This document shows, piece after piece, positions 11,458-19,985 of a stretch of 64,000 nucleotides of DNA. The stretch is from Sphaerisporangium sp040685555 (GTDB lineage: Bacteria; Actinomycetota; Actinomycetes; Streptosporangiales; Streptosporangiaceae), in NCBI RefSeq assembly GCF_040685555.1, contig NZ_JBFBIK010000012.1:32101-96100 (forward strand). Direction: 5' to 3'. Under the pieces are notes generated by a model. That model ran no database searches and was not told the DNA's origin. It saw only the letters and a program-made list of their open reading frames with translations. Numbering within the stretch: the first letter of the stretch is position 1; each line of letters opens with the position of its first letter. The translations under genes were made by a program, and so were the position numbers.

Positions 11458-11777
11458 CTGTGGCCTGAACCGGCCACCCAGTAATAGGGCTTATAGGGCC
11501 AGACATCGACAAAATAACGGATATTTCGGTCATTCCGTTAATTCGTGCTGGCTCGGTTACATCTCGATATTCCGGCAGTGCTCGCTCCCGTTCGCCCGTC
11601 ACCGGGATGGACGGGATGATCAGCACGTTCGGGGGAGCTCGACTGGCTGATGCGGAGGCGACCGTGCCGTCGAACGACCGGGCGGCCGCGGCGGTGCCGG
11701 CGCGCGGCGACCTCATGCGCGCGGCCCCGTGGAGGAACGCGCTCGCTACCCCATATCGGCCTTAAATGATCAAAACG

Positions 11778-11794
11778 GACGTACGCCGTACGTC
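11778..11794 (+). promoter_or_regulatory. 17-bp perfect palindrome, probable operator of the MFS gene
   Basis: GACGTACG and CGTACGTC flank a single central C. The palindrome ends 11 bases before the ATG of the MFS exporter. This size and position are typical of TetR/PadR-type repressor sites on exporter genes. No regulator gene is adjacent, so the cognate protein is unknown. Confidence 0.6.
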
Positions 11795-11805
11795 AGACTG
11801 GGGAC

Positions 11806-13290
11806 ATGGTCGCCCTCCCCCACGAGACCACCGTCCTGGTGCCCGGCACTCCCGAATACGCCACGAAGCTCCGCTACGCCTGGCGCGTCTGCTCGGTGAC
11901 CAGCCTCGGTCTCGTCCTCATCGGCATCAACGCGAGCACGCTGAACGTGGCGTTGCCGTCGGTGGTCCGGCACTTCCAGGCCGACGCGTTCGCCGCCTCC
12001 TGGATCCTGCTGTCGTATCTCCTGATCAACACGGCCACGCTGGTGTTCTTCGGGCGAGTCGCCGATCTGCTGGGGCGGCGTGAGGTCTACCTCGTCGGGT
12101 TCGGGATCTTCACCGTGTGCTCGCTGCTGGCGGGAATGTCCCCCGGAGTCGGCTTCCTGATCGCCATGCGGGCGCTCCAGGCGCTGGGCGCGGCGATGAT
12201 CCTGGCCAACGGCACCGTCATCATCACCGACGCCTTCCCGCCCGACCGCCTCAGCCAGGGCATGGGCGTGTACATCGGCACGCTGTCGGTGGCCCAGCTC
12301 GCCGGGCCGACCCTCGGGGGCCTCATCGCCGAGGCCGCGGGCTGGCAGTGGGTCTTCTGGGTGAACGTCCCCGCCGGGGTGGCCGGGCTCGTCTGGGGGT
12401 GGGCGACGCTGCGCAGGGTCCCGGCCGGGCCGCGCACGCCCGTCGACGCTACGGGCAACCTCATCGTGTTCGCCGCGCTCTCAGCCGTGCTGATCGCCCT
12501 GTCGGAGGCGGGGTCACGCGGCCTGTCGAGCCCGGTCGTGGTCACCGGAGGGCTCATCTTCCTGATCCTGGTCCCGGTGCTCGTCGTCGTCGAGCGGCGG
12601 GCCTCCCATCCGGTGCTGGACCTGCGGCTCTTCGGCGAGCGCATGCTGGCGTTCGCCAACCTGGCGTCCTTCTGCACCGCCCTGTCGAGGTCGGCGCTGG
12701 TCCTGCTGGTCGCGCTGTACTTCCAGGCCGCGCGCGGCATCGACGCCTTCACTGCGGCGCTCGGCGTGCTGCCCGTCCCCATCGGCATGGCGCTCGCCTC
12801 ACCGGTCGCGGGCGCCCTCGGCCGCCGGGTCTCCCCGTACGCGCTCTCCGTCGGCGGCTGCCTGCTCAACTTCAGCGGCCTGCTGTGCCTGTTGCTGTCT
12901 ATCGGCACGACCACGCCGTACTGGGTCATCGGGGTGGGCCTGTTCCTCGCGGGGTGCGGCAACGGCGCGTTCCTCACGGGCAACACGACACAGGTCATGA
13001 GCGCGCTCCCGCCGGGGAGCCTGGGCGTGGTGAACGGCTTCCGGCTGATGATCATGAATGTCGGCATCGTGCTGAGCGTCGCGACGACCCTCAGCGTCCT
13101 GACCAGCGCGCTCTCGCCCGCACTACGCGACCTCGTCTACGCGGGAACGCTCTCGCGGCTCTCGCCCGTGGCCGTCGAGCACCTCATGTCGGGCTTCCAG
13201 CGGACGTACCTCGTGCTCGCGACGGTCGCGCTCGCGGGTGTCGTCACCGCGGCCTGCGCCCGCCCCCGCCGTACGCGCGAGCTTCGCTAG
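11806..13290 (+). CDS. MFS drug:proton antiporter, DHA2 (14-helix) family
   Basis: This 494-residue membrane protein has 14 predicted hydrophobic helices. It shows the motif A-like loop GRVADLLGRREVYLVG after helix 2 and the motif C-like stretch QLAGPTLGGLIAEAAGWQWVFWVNVPAG, both hallmarks of DHA2 exporters such as EmrB/QacA types. It probably exports a toxic or secondary-metabolite compound. The start ATG at 11806 lies just after a perfect palindrome, so expression is probably inducer-controlled. It is followed at once by a truncated second MFS gene. Substrate unknown. Confidence 0.9.
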   Translation: MVALPHETTVLVPGTPEYATKLRYAWRVCSVTSLGLVLIGINASTLNVALPSVVRHFQADAFAASWILLSYLLINTATLVFFGRVADLLGRREVYLVGFGIFTVCSLLAGMSPGVGFLIAMRALQALGAAMILANGTVIITDAFPPDRLSQGMGVYIGTLSVAQLAGPTLGGLIAEAAGWQWVFWVNVPAGVAGLVWGWATLRRVPAGPRTPVDATGNLIVFAALSAVLIALSEAGSRGLSSPVVVTGGLIFLILVPVLVVVERRASHPVLDLRLFGERMLAFANLASFCTALSRSALVLLVALYFQAARGIDAFTAALGVLPVPIGMALASPVAGALGRRVSPYALSVGGCLLNFSGLLCLLLSIGTTTPYWVIGVGLFLAGCGNGAFLTGNTTQVMSALPPGSLGVVNGFRLMIMNVGIVLSVATTLSVLTSALSPALRDLVYAGTLSRLSPVAVEHLMSGFQRTYLVLATVALAGVVTAACARPRRTRELR

Positions 13291-13369
13291 CTTCGCGCAG
13301 GCGTGTTCTTGCGCGCCAGGGCTTCGACGCCGGCCAGCGTGGGCTATCGGCAGGTCGGGAACCCCGGTC

Positions 13370-14230
13370 CGTCGACGGCTCGACGTGCCCGGCCTGCTGG
13401 CCTCGTCGCTCGCGCTCTTCGCCCTGACGTACGCGCTCATCGAGGGAGACGAGCGCGGCTGGACCTCCGGGATCATTCTCGGTTCCTTCGCCGTGGCCGC
13501 GGCGGCGGGCGCGCTGTTCGTGGTGGTCGAGACACGCGCCAAGGAGCCGATGATCGACCTGTCGCTGTTCCGCGAGCGGGTCTTCAGCGGCGGCATGGTC
13601 TCCATGGGCCTGTGGGCGTTCGGGATCTTCGGCATCTACTTCTTCACCGCGCTGTGGCTGCAGAACGTCCTCGGCTTCACCCCCACGCAGGCGGGGGCGG
13701 CGTTCGTCCCCATGGCCCTGCTGATGGCCGGGCTCGCCACCGTCGCCCCGAGGATCGCGAGCCGCTTCGGCACCGCGGCGACCGTCGCCGTGGGTCTCGG
13801 GCTGATGGCGGTGGCTGTCGTCGGCATCTCCTTCATCGGCGAGCACGGCACCTACGCCCAGCTCTTCCCCTGGCTGATGCTGTACGGCTTCGGGGCGGGA
13901 CTGCTGGTCCCGCTCACCAACGCCATCCTCGGAGCACTTCCGGCGGGCCGCGGGGGCGTCGCGTCGGGAGTGCTCAACGTCTTCCGCGAGGTGTTCGGCC
14001 TGCTCGGCGTCACGGTGCTGGGCGCCATCCTGAGCGCCCGTCAGAGCGCCGCCATGGAGTCCGGCGCGGGCCCGCTCACGGCGTTCCTGGACGGCTACCA
14101 GCTCGCCCTGATCGTCGCGGGCGTCATCGTGGCCATCGGCATCCCCGTCAGCCTCGTCTCGCTCCGCACCCTCCGCGCGGCAGCGCCCGCCCCCATGGAG
14201 ACCCCCAGAGTCCCCGAGCCCGTCGCATAA
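13370..14230 (+). pseudogene. C-terminal half of a second DHA2 MFS transporter
   Basis: From about 13370 the sequence encodes helices 7-14 of another DHA2-type transporter: LDVPGLLASSLALFALTYAL, then LFRERVFSGGMVSMGLWAFG and the C-terminal helices. The first six helices and motif A are missing. What lies upstream (13238-13369) is the out-of-frame end of the intact MFS gene plus about 80 bases of unrelated sequence, with no ribosome site. The frame is open for 330 codons, so a fragment could be translated, but it cannot be a full transporter. It reads as the scar of a deletion or of recombination between tandem MFS genes. Confidence 0.8.
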
Positions 14231-14249
14231 ATCCCTTCTGAAACAGTCG

Positions 14250-14264
14250 TAACGAACGTCGTTA
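14250..14264 (+). promoter_or_regulatory. 15-bp palindrome TAACGA-N3-TCGTTA, possible operator
   Basis: Perfect 6-bp arms flank the spacer ACG in an AT-richer stretch between the MFS remnant and the L,D-transpeptidase gene, about 110 bases upstream of the latter. The form fits a dimeric repressor site, but no regulator is next to it. The target gene could be the transpeptidase. Confidence 0.4.
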
Positions 14265-14324
14265 TTGCATCGTTATGGGATGAGTCTGCACTTATCGCGC
14301 TGTTCAGCTGTCTCACATATGGAA

Positions 14325-14348
14325 CGCGCCGGGGCAAAACCCGGCGCG
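14325..14348 (+). terminator. GC-rich hairpin upstream of the L,D-transpeptidase
   Basis: A 9-bp perfect stem, CGCGCCGGG with its complement, closes on the loop GCAAAA. It lies 25 bases before the GTG of the next gene. It may end transcripts from the MFS remnant or form a leader structure in the transpeptidase mRNA; the sequence does not decide between these. Confidence 0.5.
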
Positions 14349-14372
14349 AAGCGCGTATATCAGGAGTAGACC

Positions 14373-15428
14373 GTGGACCCCCTCAAGCGGACGGCCGGCA
14401 TTTCCCTGGCCTTCCTCGCCCTCGCCGCCATGACCGCCTGCTCGTCCAGCCCCGGCCGGGCGACGGACGCCTTACCGCCGGCCTCGCCCCAGGCGCGCGG
14501 CACGGCGGAGGCCTCCCCGCCGGCCGGGAGCACGGTGAATGCCTCCTCCTCGCAGGCCAGGGCCGCCGGCGCGGGCGAGACGGTCGTCCGCGCCAAGGCG
14601 AAGGCACCGCTCCGCATCGTCGACATCACCCCGATGGGCGAGAAGAGCGAGACGATCGGCGTCGGCTCGCCGATCATCGTCACCTTCGACAGGGCGGTTC
14701 CCAGCCGGGCGGCGGCCGAGGCCGTGCTCCAGGTCCAGGCCGAGAAGCCCGTCGACGGCGCCTGGCGCTGGGTCTCCGAGCGGAAGGTCGTCTATCGCAC
14801 CAAGACCTACTGGCAACCGCACCAGAAGGTCACCTTCACCGCGCGGCTCGGCGACATCCCCGGCAACGAGGGGGCCAAGAACCTCAGCCGCCGCTTCGCG
14901 ATCGGCGCGTCCAACATCGCCCTGGTCGACACCAGGAAGCACGTGATGAAGGTCCGCCGCGACGGCAGGCTCGTCAAGTCGATCCCGATCAGCGCGGGCC
15001 GCGGCGGCATGGTCAGGAACGGCGTGGACGTCTACCTCACCACCAGCGGCGTCCATCTCGCCATGGGCAAGAAGCCGGTGGAGACCATGACCTCGGGGTG
15101 GCTGGGGATCACCGACCCCAAGGACCCGCTGTACTACAAGCTGGAGATCCCCTGGGCGGTGCGCATCTCCGACAGCGGCGAGTACGTCCACCAGAGCGCG
15201 GGCGACTACCAGTTCCTCGGCAAGTCCAACCAGAGCCACGGCTGCGTGCGGGCCACCCCCGCCGGCGCCAAGTGGTTCTACGGCATCGCCCAGCGCGGCG
15301 ACGTCGTCCAGGTCACCGGCACCAAACGAAAGCTCGACTGGCGCAACGGCTGGAGCTTCTGGCAGCTCAACTGGACCCAGTGGAAGCAGGGCAGCGCCCT
15401 CCCCACCACACCTCCCACCCAGGACTGA
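14373..15428 (+). CDS. L,D-transpeptidase lipoprotein (YkuD family, Ig-like plus catalytic domain)
   Basis: This 351-residue exported protein cross-links peptidoglycan stems (3-3 bridges). Residues 1-22 form a lipoprotein signal with acylated Cys23 (AMTAC). A low-complexity Ala/Ser/Pro linker follows, then an Ig-like domain (about 70-175) with PIIVTFDRAVPSRAAAEAVL, and a YkuD catalytic domain ending in SHGCVRATP with His289 and Cys291. A C-terminal tail WRNGWSFWQLNW is typical of actinobacterial LdtMt2-type enzymes. GTG at 14373 has AGGAG upstream. Confidence 0.93.
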   Translation: MDPLKRTAGISLAFLALAAMTACSSSPGRATDALPPASPQARGTAEASPPAGSTVNASSSQARAAGAGETVVRAKAKAPLRIVDITPMGEKSETIGVGSPIIVTFDRAVPSRAAAEAVLQVQAEKPVDGAWRWVSERKVVYRTKTYWQPHQKVTFTARLGDIPGNEGAKNLSRRFAIGASNIALVDTRKHVMKVRRDGRLVKSIPISAGRGGMVRNGVDVYLTTSGVHLAMGKKPVETMTSGWLGITDPKDPLYYKLEIPWAVRISDSGEYVHQSAGDYQFLGKSNQSHGCVRATPAGAKWFYGIAQRGDVVQVTGTKRKLDWRNGWSFWQLNWTQWKQGSALPTTPPTQD

Positions 15429-15489
15429 CCCACGGGATGTCACCGCGCTGGCCCTCCATACGGGTGGCAGGCCAGAGCCAGTAGAGCTG

Positions 15490-15522
15490 CGCAAAGACCG
15501 AATGTAGCGGCAGATCTTTGCG
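15490..15522 (+). promoter_or_regulatory. Inverted repeat CGCAAAGA-N17-TCTTTGCG upstream of the DUF433 gene
   Basis: Perfect 8-bp arms are separated by 17 bases, about 50 bases before the GTG of the antitoxin-like gene. Antitoxins often bind such repeats to control their own promoter, so this may be an autoregulatory site. The link is positional only. Confidence 0.45.
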
Positions 15523-15574
15523 ATGATGGCTTGGTAATGGATCCGCCCGTAGGCGTCGGGGGAGGTGCGGCCAA

Positions 15575-16426
15575 GTGTCTTACGGTCCGAAGCTTGCCGC
15601 GGCGCTGTCAGGTGCCACGCTTCGCCAACTCGCCCACTGGCGCCTGGCGAGTTCGCGGCGCGGAGCCGTACTGGTACCGGAGATCTCCGATGTGCGTCCC
15701 GTCCTGTACTCGTTTCGAGATGTGGTGGCACTGCGGACCTGTGTCAAGTTGCGCAACGACACCTCCTTGCAGAAGATCAGGCGTGCACTGGACACGTTGC
15801 GCGACGACCTACAGGAACGCGATCACCTGTCCGCGTACAGGCTGGTCACCGACGGCGGCACTATCTACCTGATGGCGCCCGACCAGGCGGTCGATCTCGT
15901 GCGGAGCAAGGCGAACCTCGTCATCCACGAGATGGTCGACGTACTCCGGCCTTTCTACCGCGATGGCAGGCACATACCTGATCTACTGCGACCCCGTGAG
16001 CATGTGACGGTCGATCCGGCGGTCCGGGGTGGAGTGCCGGTGATCGAGGGCACGCGGATTCCCTATGACGAGGTCGCCGCATTGCTGCGCGACGGCGTCC
16101 CCGCCGAGCGGATCTCGGACTACTACCCGAGCGTCTCAGCGCCCGCCGCACGCGACGCCGCCGACTTCGCTGCCTACGTCAACAGTTACGAGCCGTCCAG
16201 GGAGCCGCGTGAAGCTAAGGTCTTGGTCCCCGAGGCCGACGAGCCAGAGGAAACCCCCGCCACCGGAAGCCCCGATACGGCCGAGGCCGCATCGGGAGCG
16301 GCGAGTACGGCGGCGAAAGCCAGCACGGCAAGGACAGAGAATCGTTTTTTCATGCCGAGAAGCTACTGGTCCCCACTTGTACATTTCTGCGATCTCACTT
16401 GCAGTACCGCGTCACCGACGGAATGA
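15575..16426 (+). CDS. DUF433 protein (MerR-like HTH plus DUF433), antitoxin-like
   Basis: The first 210 of 283 residues match the actinobacterial family that pairs an N-terminal MerR-like helix-turn-helix (LSGATLRQLAHWRLA ... PVLYSFRDVVALRT) with a DUF433 domain (VDPAVRGGVPVIEGTRIPYD). These proteins often precede a PIN-like DUF5615 toxin and are viewed as antitoxins. Here no toxin follows. After AAYVNSYEPSREP the reading continues into a low-complexity Ala/Glu/Thr tail and then unrelated residues, which suggests that the original end and the toxin gene were lost. GTG at 15575 follows GGGGGAGG. Confidence 0.8.
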   Translation: MSYGPKLAAALSGATLRQLAHWRLASSRRGAVLVPEISDVRPVLYSFRDVVALRTCVKLRNDTSLQKIRRALDTLRDDLQERDHLSAYRLVTDGGTIYLMAPDQAVDLVRSKANLVIHEMVDVLRPFYRDGRHIPDLLRPREHVTVDPAVRGGVPVIEGTRIPYDEVAALLRDGVPAERISDYYPSVSAPAARDAADFAAYVNSYEPSREPREAKVLVPEADEPEETPATGSPDTAEAASGAASTAAKASTARTENRFFMPRSYWSPLVHFCDLTCSTASPTE

Positions 16427-16552
16427 CCGGCCGCATACCCCCGTGACAGCCACAGAAGGCGAAATGGGACATGGCCGCGCGGGCCTGACCCAGGTTCACA
16501 CCTCACCAACCCAGTCGGCCACCAGCACGTCACCGCCTGCGTGAAGACACTG

Positions 16553-16906
16553 TCAGCTGGGCTGCCACAGCTCGACCCGATTGCCCTCAGGATCGGTGAC
16601 CCAGCCGAACCGACCGACACCCTCCATGTCCTGAGTCTCCTTGGCCACGTCCGCTCCCTTGGCGCGCAATTGCGCGAGCATCGCATCCAGGTCGCGAACT
16701 CGGAAGTTGAGCATCGTCTGCTGGGCGCGGGAGCCGAAGTACTCGGTCTCGGACTCGAAAGTCGCGAACACTGTCACCCCGGCTTCCTGACGCCACAGGC
16801 CGTTCTCATCGGCGTCCAGGCCCAGGCAATCGCGATACCACGCACCCAGGGCCACAGGGTCGGCGGCCCGCATGAAATATCCACCAATTCCAAGCACACG
16901 TTCCAT
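16553..16906 (-). CDS. VOC family (glyoxalase-fold) protein
   Basis: This 117-residue protein has one vicinal-oxygen-chelate module pair. It starts with VLGIGGYFMRAADPVALGAW and ends with the conserved WVTDPEGNRVELWQP, whose Glu is the usual metal ligand. It belongs to the small glyoxalase/bleomycin-resistance-like proteins; the substrate cannot be read from the sequence. I chose ATG at 16906, since an upstream TTG would add 8 residues outside the fold. Its neighbour on the same strand is a HATPase gene 64 bases upstream. Confidence 0.85.
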   Translation of the reverse strand: MERVLGIGGYFMRAADPVALGAWYRDCLGLDADENGLWRQEAGVTVFATFESETEYFGSRAQQTMLNFRVRDLDAMLAQLRAKGADVAKETQDMEGVGRFGWVTDPEGNRVELWQPS

Positions 16907-16970
16907 GTCGCTATCTTGCCAGGACCGCAATCGCCCGCTTCACACCCCGTCTCAATCGCGGGGGAACTCG

Positions 16971-17411
16971 TTAAGAGTTCGGAATGGGTGTGCTCGGCGT
17001 CTGTATAAGGCGGCCGAACCACACCGTCTTGCCTGACCCTGGTCCGGGATCGACACCCCAACGATCGGTGAGAGCCGCGACGATCTGGAGACCCCGGCCG
17101 TGCTCGTCGTCTTCGGGGCATCCTGGCCCATCGCCATTCGGCCAGATATCGCCATGGTCGGTGACCGCGCCGGTGAGGACGTTCCCGTTGAGGCGAAGTG
17201 TCAGGGTGATCGGTGGCCGTGCGTGCAGGACGGCGTTGGTGAGAAGTTCGGTGACGACCAGCGTCACGTCGTCGACGAGATCGTACGCACCCCACTGGAT
17301 TAGGGCTTCCTGGACGACTCGGCGGGCTTTGCCGATGCTCTCTGGGCCTCCGGGCAGGTCCCAGCAGCCTTCACGTGGCTGATCGAAGAACTCGGTGGTG
17401 CGGATGGTCAT
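16971..17411 (-). CDS. HATPase-fold regulator, divergent from an XRE/DUF397 pair
   Basis: This 146-residue GHKL protein has the N-box VTLVVTELLTNAVLHA, the G1-like VTDHGDIWP and the G2 segment HGRGLQIVAALTDRWG, then GSGKTVWFGRL. In streptomycetes such HATPase genes commonly sit beside an XRE-DUF5753 regulator and a DUF397 protein, as here. The trio is thought to form a signalling unit in development or antibiotic control (established for related WhiJ/AbaA-like loci). ATG at 17411 chosen; in-frame codons upstream do not fit the family. Confidence 0.87.
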   Translation of the reverse strand: MTIRTTEFFDQPREGCWDLPGGPESIGKARRVVQEALIQWGAYDLVDDVTLVVTELLTNAVLHARPPITLTLRLNGNVLTGAVTDHGDIWPNGDGPGCPEDDEHGRGLQIVAALTDRWGVDPGPGSGKTVWFGRLIQTPSTPIPNS

Positions 17412-17441
17412 GGGGGACTCCGCTAACAGAGGGTGAGTGAA

Positions 17442-17505
17442 CCGATACATTCGGTATCATGCACTGCGCAGCCAAGAACGTGCAACGTACACATCGAAAC
17501 GTGCA
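17442..17505 (+). promoter_or_regulatory. Divergent control region with a palindrome and 7-bp phased repeats
   Basis: Between the divergent HATPase and XRE genes lie GATAC-N5-GTATC (17444-17458) and three near-identical octamers: AACGTGCA at 17477, AACGTACA at 17484 and AACGTGCA at 17498. Their starts are 7 and 14 bases apart. The repeats are likely protein-binding sites, perhaps for the XRE protein itself. Confidence 0.5.
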
Positions 17506-17571
17506 CTACTTGTCCAGACTTGGGCTAGCGGGTCTACGATCGGCAACGCATGCACGGAAGGGGATCAGACC

Positions 17572-18411
17572 ATGGCTGACAGTCACCACAGCCCGACCGT
17601 GAGGCTGCGCCGTTTGGGTCATGAGCTACGCAAACTGCGTGAAGCTACCGGCAAGACCATCTACGAGGCCGCCGCGGAGCTCGAATGGTCGAGCGCCAAG
17701 ATCTCCCGGCTCGAGAACGGCCTCACGAAGCGCCCTGATGTTCACCATGTCCGAGCGTTGTGCGCGCTGTACGGCGTCACAGATGCGGCATTGGTCGAAG
17801 CCATGGTGACGCTGGCCCGCGACGCGCGTAAACGGGGCTGGTGGAGCGCGTACAAAGATGTTCTGACCGGCTCCTACGTAGGACTCGAAGCCGAAGCCAC
17901 CTCAATCCGCACCTTCCAGCTCGGCCTCATCCCCGGCTTGCTCCAAACGGCCGAGTACACGGCGGAGATCACTCGAGCGGCCATGATCAGAGACCCTCGG
18001 GAGATCGAGAGGCGCGTGGAAGCCCGCTTGGAACGTCAGCAGATTCTCGTCCGCAGCGATCCACCTCAGCTTTGGGCGATCATCGACGAAGCGGCGCTCC
18101 TTCGTCTCACCCCCGGAGTGCGAGAGGGGCAGCTCCGCAAATTGATCGACACCAGCCCCTTGGAACATGTCAAGCTCCAAGTACTGCCGATGTCGGCGGG
18201 GCCGCATGCGGGCTTGAAAGGGCACTTCGTGATCCTGGATTTCCCCGATCCCACCGATCGGAGCATGGTGTATCTGGAGACGGCGACCGACGGCCTCTAT
18301 TTGGAGGAGACGCAGCAACTCAACCGCTATACGCTCGTTTTTCAACACCTATGCGCATCCGCGCTCAGCATCGACGCGTCGCTCGCGTACCTGTCCACCC
18401 TGCTCGACTAG
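17572..18411 (+). CDS. XRE-family regulator with DUF5753 domain
   Basis: This 279-residue protein starts with a helix-turn-helix (LRKLREATGKTIYEAAAELEW, then SSAKISRLENG) followed by the DUF5753 ligand/partner domain (FQLGLIPGLLQTAEYTAEI and later LKGHFVILDFPDP). Proteins of this class work with the DUF397 protein encoded just downstream and often with a HATPase, as found on both sides here. I chose ATG at 17572; the reading frame is open upstream but runs through the repeat-containing control region. Confidence 0.92.
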   Translation: MADSHHSPTVRLRRLGHELRKLREATGKTIYEAAAELEWSSAKISRLENGLTKRPDVHHVRALCALYGVTDAALVEAMVTLARDARKRGWWSAYKDVLTGSYVGLEAEATSIRTFQLGLIPGLLQTAEYTAEITRAAMIRDPREIERRVEARLERQQILVRSDPPQLWAIIDEAALLRLTPGVREGQLRKLIDTSPLEHVKLQVLPMSAGPHAGLKGHFVILDFPDPTDRSMVYLETATDGLYLEETQQLNRYTLVFQHLCASALSIDASLAYLSTLLD

Positions 18412-18424
18412 CTGTGAGGCGACA

Positions 18425-18625
18425 ATGGACCTGTCCCGTGCCGAATGGCGCAAGAGCACGCACAGTAGCGGCGATGGCAACGACTGCGTCGAGGTCGCGA
18501 CCAGCCTGTCCAACGTCATCGCTGTCCGGGACTCCAAGAATCCTGACGGGCCGAAGCTGATTTTCACACAACCGGAGTGGCACGCCTTCATCGCCGGCGT
18601 CAAAGGATGCGACCTCGACCTGTAG
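18425..18625 (+). CDS. DUF397 protein
   Basis: This 66-residue protein is a full DUF397 unit: the typical start DLSRAEWRKSTHSSGDGNDCVEVA and the end VRDSKNPDGPKLIFTQPEWHAF. The gene lies 13 bases after the XRE-DUF5753 gene, so the two are cotranscribed. Related small proteins act as modulators of the partner XRE regulator; the precise biochemical role is not established. Confidence 0.92.
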   Translation: MDLSRAEWRKSTHSSGDGNDCVEVATSLSNVIAVRDSKNPDGPKLIFTQPEWHAFIAGVKGCDLDL

Positions 18626-18726
18626 GCAGGTTGGAGGGCGCCGGGGCGAAGCCCCCCGGGAAATAGTGCCCGAGCCGGAGCGCGCCCAGCGCGCGGAGGC
18701 GAGGCCCATGCCCAGAGCCGGCCAGA

Positions 18727-18752
18727 ATCCACGGCCCTGGGAGGCCGTGGAT
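18727..18752 (+). terminator. Hairpin terminator after the DUF397 gene
   Basis: A perfect 10-bp stem, ATCCACGGCC with its complement, encloses a 6-base loop. It lies 100 bases past DUF397 and just before the end of the convergent phosphatase relic, so it could serve both directions. Confidence 0.7.
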
Positions 18753-18772
18753 CCGGTTGGGAGGCGTTCGGG

Positions 18773-19391
18773 TCAGGAGCCGATTTTCTTGCCTTGGTTG
18801 TGCCAGGCGACGGCTACGGAGGGGCGGGGCTGGCTGGTGCCGCCGTCGGGCCAGTGGCTTGACGGGTTGTCCGGCGTGGCGCCGGTGATCTCGCCGGGGG
18901 CTGGACGGCGACGAAGACGCTGAGCTGGTCCTCGCTGACGAGGGGCCCGCAGGTCTCCGCGCCGTAGGGCACTGTCAGGAACTGCCGCACGTGGCCGCGC
19001 TCGGGCCCTGCCAGCGGCATCGCGAACAGGCCGTCGTTCTTGCCCAGCGCGTTCCCGTCCGTGGCGATCCACAGGTTGCCCTCGGCGTCGAAGGTGATCC
19101 GGCGGTTGTACCGGCGGCGCCCGCGCGTCACGAGCTTCCACTGCCCGGTACGCCCGGCACGCTCGATCTCGACGACGGAGCCTCCGTGCGCCGCAAGGCC
19201 GATCTTGATCTGCTCCAGCGGGGCGCTGTCACCGCTGGTCCAGCCGCGGAACATGAGGTTCTCGTCGGTGTACTCGTGGTTCACCCACAGCAGCCCGCGG
19301 TCGGACCCCAGCGGGAAGAAGGTCACGTAATCGCAGTTGTAGCCGAACTGCTTGGCCTGCGCCTCCGCCGTCTGGTGAGTGTCCTGCGGGG
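18773..19391 (-). pseudogene. Decayed PhoX-family (DUF839) alkaline phosphatase
   Basis: Pieces of a PhoX-like phosphatase remain on the minus strand. A central block contains FGYNCDYVTFFPLGSDRGLLWVNHEYT, then VVEIERAGRTGQWKL. The expected several-hundred-residue middle is missing. A late block FDAEGNLWIATDGNALGKN ... GAETCGPL follows directly. Near 18905 the frame shifts, and the true C-terminus (PDNPSSHWPDGG, then QPRPSVAVAW) continues in another frame. The signal peptide and N-terminal part are absent. This is a gene lost by deletion plus frameshift; intact homologues are calcium-dependent secreted phosphatases of over 600 residues. Confidence 0.85.
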
Positions 19392-19533
19392 CGACCGGTT
19401 CGCCACAGGTCCTCCAAGGTGGTGCGAGAAGTGCCGTAGCCGGGACCGTATGGGCGCGATGACAACACCAGGTGAACCACGGCTGCCGGGCAGATGAACG
19501 GTGCCACCGAGGGGCAGCGGGCAGGATGGACAT

Positions 19534-19980
19534 GTGTCCACTCGCAAGCTTGATGTCGAAAAGGTACGTGCCGCACTGGATTCCCAGCTCGCGGAGTTGG
19601 GCGAGCATCCCTACGACGGCCCGGCGCCGCAGGCTCCCGACGCCGCCGTCCAGGTGGTGCTGCGCCTCTACGAGGGAGGAATCCGCCCCGAGCGTGACCT
19701 CGCGCGCTTCGCCGTCCGCTATCTGCTCGACCGGCTGGCCACGAGCGCTCCCGGCCGTACGGTCGAGGTGCGCGTGCCGCCGTACGCCGCGGTGCAGTGC
19801 GTGGCGGGTCCCCGGCACACCCGCGGCACCCCGCCCAACGTCGTCGAGACCGATCCGCGCACCTGGCTGGAGCTTGCCACCGGCCGTGTCACCTGGGAAG
19901 ACGCGATGGAGGCCGGGAAGATCAGCGCCAGCGGCGCCCGCGCGGACCTCTCCGAGCACCTCCCCCTGGGCACCGCCTGA
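19534..19980 (+). CDS. Sterol-carrier-family protein (actinobacterial, purF neighbour)
   Basis: This 148-residue protein resembles the conserved actinobacterial proteins annotated as sterol carrier family, with RTVEVRVPPYAAVQCVAGP, then PRTWLELATGRVTWEDAM, the latter like the SCP2 LATGR motif. It is probably a small cytoplasmic lipid-binding-fold protein, possibly related to the mycothiol-maleylpyruvate isomerase C-terminal fold. GTG at 19534 chosen, since residues before it do not match. It keeps the usual place upstream of purF. Confidence 0.8.
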   Translation: MSTRKLDVEKVRAALDSQLAELGEHPYDGPAPQAPDAAVQVVLRLYEGGIRPERDLARFAVRYLLDRLATSAPGRTVEVRVPPYAAVQCVAGPRHTRGTPPNVVETDPRTWLELATGRVTWEDAMEAGKISASGARADLSEHLPLGTA

Positions 19981-19985
19981 CCAGA

